Shown: in pieces, positions 62,310 through 64,000 of the stretch
Numbering within the stretch: position 1 is the stretch's first letter
Layout: every line of letters begins with the position of its first letter
Source of the DNA: Microbaculum sp051390635
GTDB taxonomy: Bacteria > Pseudomonadota > Alphaproteobacteria > Rhizobiales > Tepidamorphaceae
Assembly (NCBI RefSeq): GCF_051390635.1
Contig: NZ_JBPODT010000001.1
Coordinates: 930,001-994,000, forward strand
Length of the DNA: 64,000 nucleotides
Direction: 5' to 3'
Translations under genes and position numbers: made by a program
The notes under the pieces: model-generated
The model's database searches: none
The model's input: only the letters and a program-made list of their open reading frames with translations
Told to the model about the DNA's origin: nothing

Positions 62310-64000
62310 ATGACAGAGAACGCCGCACAGGTCGATCATCGCGCAATGGCCAACGCCATCCGCGCGCTCGCCATGGATGCCGTTGAGGCAGCCAAATCCG
62401 GACATCCCGGCATGCCGATGGGCGCCGCCGACATCGCCACGGTGCTGTTCACGCGGTTCCTGAAATTCGATCCGAAGGCGCCCGACTGGCCCGACCGCGA
62501 CCGTTTCGTGCTGTCGGCCGGCCACGCCTCCATGCTGCTCTATTCGTCGCTGTATCTGCTCGGCTACGAGGCGATGACCATCGAGGAGATCAAGAATTTC
62601 CGCCAGCTCGGCTCGCATACCGCCGGCCATCCCGAATTCGACCTGAAGGCCGGCATCGAGACCACCACCGGTCCGCTCGGCCAGGGCATCGCCACCGCCG
62701 TCGGCATGGCGATGGCCGAGCGCCACCTCAACGCCACCTTCGGCGACGAAATGGTCGACCATTTCACCTACGTGCTGGCCAGCGACGGCGACCTGATGGA
62801 GGGTGTCAGCCACGAGGCGATCTCGCTCGCCGGCCACCTCAAGCTCGACCGGCTGATCGTCCTCTACGACGACAACCACATTTCCATCGACGGCCCGACC
62901 TCGCTGTCGGATTCGACCGATACCGTCGAACGTTTCGACGCCGCCGGCTGGCACACCCAGCGCGTCGACGGCCACGATCCCGACGCGATCGCCGCGGCGA
63001 TCGAGGCGGCCCGCACGTCCGACCGGCCCTCGATCATCGCCTGCCGCACCATCATCGGCTACGGCGCGCCGAACAAGCAGGGCACGTCCGCGACCCACGG
63101 CGCGCCGCTCGGCGCCGACGAGGTGCAGGCCGCCCGGCTCGGGCTCGGCTGGGAGGCGGCACCCTTCGAGATCCCCTCCCCCATCCGCGACGCCTGGCGG
63201 ATCGCCGGCCTGCGCTCGGGCAAGGCCCGCAGCGCCTGGGAGAAGCGGCTGGCGGCACTCGACCACGATGTCCGCAACGAATTTGAACGGCGCACGCGCG
63301 GCGAGCTGCCGGTCGATCTGGCCACGGCGATCCGTTCGCTCAAGGAGACCTTCGCCGCCGACAGGCCGGAGATCGCGACCCGCAAGGCATCCGAACTGGT
63401 GCTGGGCGCCGTCAATCCGGCGGTGCCGGAGACGATCGGCGGGTCCGCCGACCTGACGGGCTCGAACAACACCCGCAGTCCGGACCTCAAGGACTTCTCG
63501 GCGGAGGACTACGCCGGCCGCTACGTTCACTACGGCGTGCGCGAGCACGGCATGGCCGCGGCCATGAACGGCATGGCGCTGCACGGCGGCGTCATCCCCT
63601 ATTCCGGCACCTTCCTCGTCTTCTCCGACTATTGCCGCCCGTCGATTCGTCTCGCGGCGCTGATGGGCATCCGCGTCATCCATGTCTTCACGCACGATTC
63701 GATCGGCCTGGGCGAGGACGGCCCCACCCATCAGCCGGTCGAGCATCTGGCGAGCCTGCGGGCAATCCCGAACCTAAACGTGTTCCGGCCCGCCGACGCC
63801 ACCGAGACCGCCGAATGCTGGCAGCTTGCGCTCGAGGCCCGCAGCCGGCCGAGCGTTCTCGCGCTGACCCGCCAGAACGTGCCGGGCCTGCGCACTTCGG
63901 TGACCGACGAGAACTGCTGCGCCCGCGGCGCCTACGAGCTGGCGGCCGCCACGGGACAGGCCAAGGTCACCCTGTTCGCATCCGGCTCCGAGGTGTCGCT
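62310..64000 (+). CDS. tkt: Transketolase, 5' part, truncated by window end
   Basis: 563 codons are visible of an expected ~660, and the frame runs off the right edge. The thiamine-diphosphate and sugar-binding features are clear: AAKSGHPGMPMGAADIATVL, GPLGQGIATAVGMAMAERHL, ASDGDLMEGVSHEAISLAGH (start of the ThDP motif), YDDNHISIDG, and in the second domain GVREHGMAAAMNGMALHGG and HDSIGLGEDGPTHQPVEHL. It transfers two-carbon units in the pentose phosphate pathway or Calvin cycle. No TPP riboswitch precedes it. Confidence 0.96.
   Translation, partial: MTENAAQVDHRAMANAIRALAMDAVEAAKSGHPGMPMGAADIATVLFTRFLKFDPKAPDWPDRDRFVLSAGHASMLLYSSLYLLGYEAMTIEEIKNFRQLGSHTAGHPEFDLKAGIETTTGPLGQGIATAVGMAMAERHLNATFGDEMVDHFTYVLASDGDLMEGVSHEAISLAGHLKLDRLIVLYDDNHISIDGPTSLSDSTDTVERFDAAGWHTQRVDGHDPDAIAAAIEAARTSDRPSIIACRTIIGYGAPNKQGTSATHGAPLGADEVQAARLGLGWEAAPFEIPSPIRDAWRIAGLRSGKARSAWEKRLAALDHDVRNEFERRTRGELPVDLATAIRSLKETFAADRPEIATRKASELVLGAVNPAVPETIGGSADLTGSNNTRSPDLKDFSAEDYAGRYVHYGVREHGMAAAMNGMALHGGVIPYSGTFLVFSDYCRPSIRLAALMGIRVIHVFTHDSIGLGEDGPTHQPVEHLASLRAIPNLNVFRPADATETAECWQLALEARSRPSVLALTRQNVPGLRTSVTDENCCARGAYELAAATGQAKVTLFASGSEVS

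Noticed and set aside
62019..63746. 575-codon minus-strand open frame opposite tkt
   Set aside because: Antisense to transketolase and without domain features.

Overview
The window is GC-rich chromosomal DNA from a motile alphaproteobacterium, most likely of the order Hyphomicrobiales (Rhizobiales). The evidence is the CckA-ChpT-CtrA phosphorelay genes chpT and ctrA, GANTC clustering upstream of ctrA, Omp25-like barrels, EipA, homospermidine synthase, serC- and speF-type RNA leaders, and the tkt / DUF4164 / zapA / 6S RNA / 5-FTHF cyclo-ligase order. I do not assign a genus. No prophage, transposase, integrase, CRISPR array or rRNA was seen. Most of the window is core genome, and the unusual material is mainly regulatory DNA and a few inserted genes.

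Layout. 1-5.1 kb: 3' end of an mprF-like gene, rpoH, an RluA-family pseudouridine synthase, a small membrane protein, tRNA-Glu(CTC) and a 2OG-Fe(II) oxygenase. 5.3-11 kb: a PAS-GGDEF-EAL protein, a coiled-coil membrane-anchored protein, EipA, a YHS protein and CysQ. 11-22 kb: chpT followed by cheA (hybrid)-cheW-cheY-cheB-cheR, a beta-lactamase-fold hydrolase, ctrA, then divergent fliI-fliJ. 22-28 kb: a sulfotransferase-like protein, a peroxiredoxin-like protein, the polyamine operon odc-GNAT-hss behind a long structured leader, and an EamA transporter. 28-36 kb: purA, a purA-linked membrane protein, a TPP riboswitch with thiamine-precursor transporter genes, a GST, and a copper/cytochrome oxidase assembly set (DUF2946-like, PCuAC, SCO). 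36-41 kb: serA and serC with a serC-type leader, then two tandem outer-membrane barrel genes, each with a CtrA-like box. 41-57.6 kb: a class V aminotransferase, glmM, an amidase, ftsH, tilS, and the Tol-Pal set (cpoB, pal, tolB, tolA, tolR, tolQ, ybgC) running into ruvB, ruvA and ruvC, with a VapBC module between ruvA and ruvC. 57.7-64 kb: a TauE-like permease, a YebC-family regulator, a YmdB-like phosphoesterase, 5-FTHF cyclo-ligase, 6S RNA, zapA, a DUF4164 protein and the 5' part of transketolase.

How it fits together. Cell-cycle control (chpT, ctrA), chemotaxis and flagellar export lie close together, and the two outer-membrane genes and perhaps tolQ carry TTAA-type sites of the kind CtrA binds. 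Envelope genes (Tol-Pal, EipA, glmM, ftsH, MprF) are heavily represented. Several metabolic operons sit under RNA control: TPP for thiamine-precursor uptake, a serC leader for serine, and a speF-like leader for polyamines. The best candidates for a second look are the TPP-controlled 15-codon leader ORF with a transporter lacking a local ATPase, the duplicated CtrA-box promoters of the barrel genes, the GANTC cluster upstream of ctrA, and the toxin-antitoxin module inside the ruv cluster.
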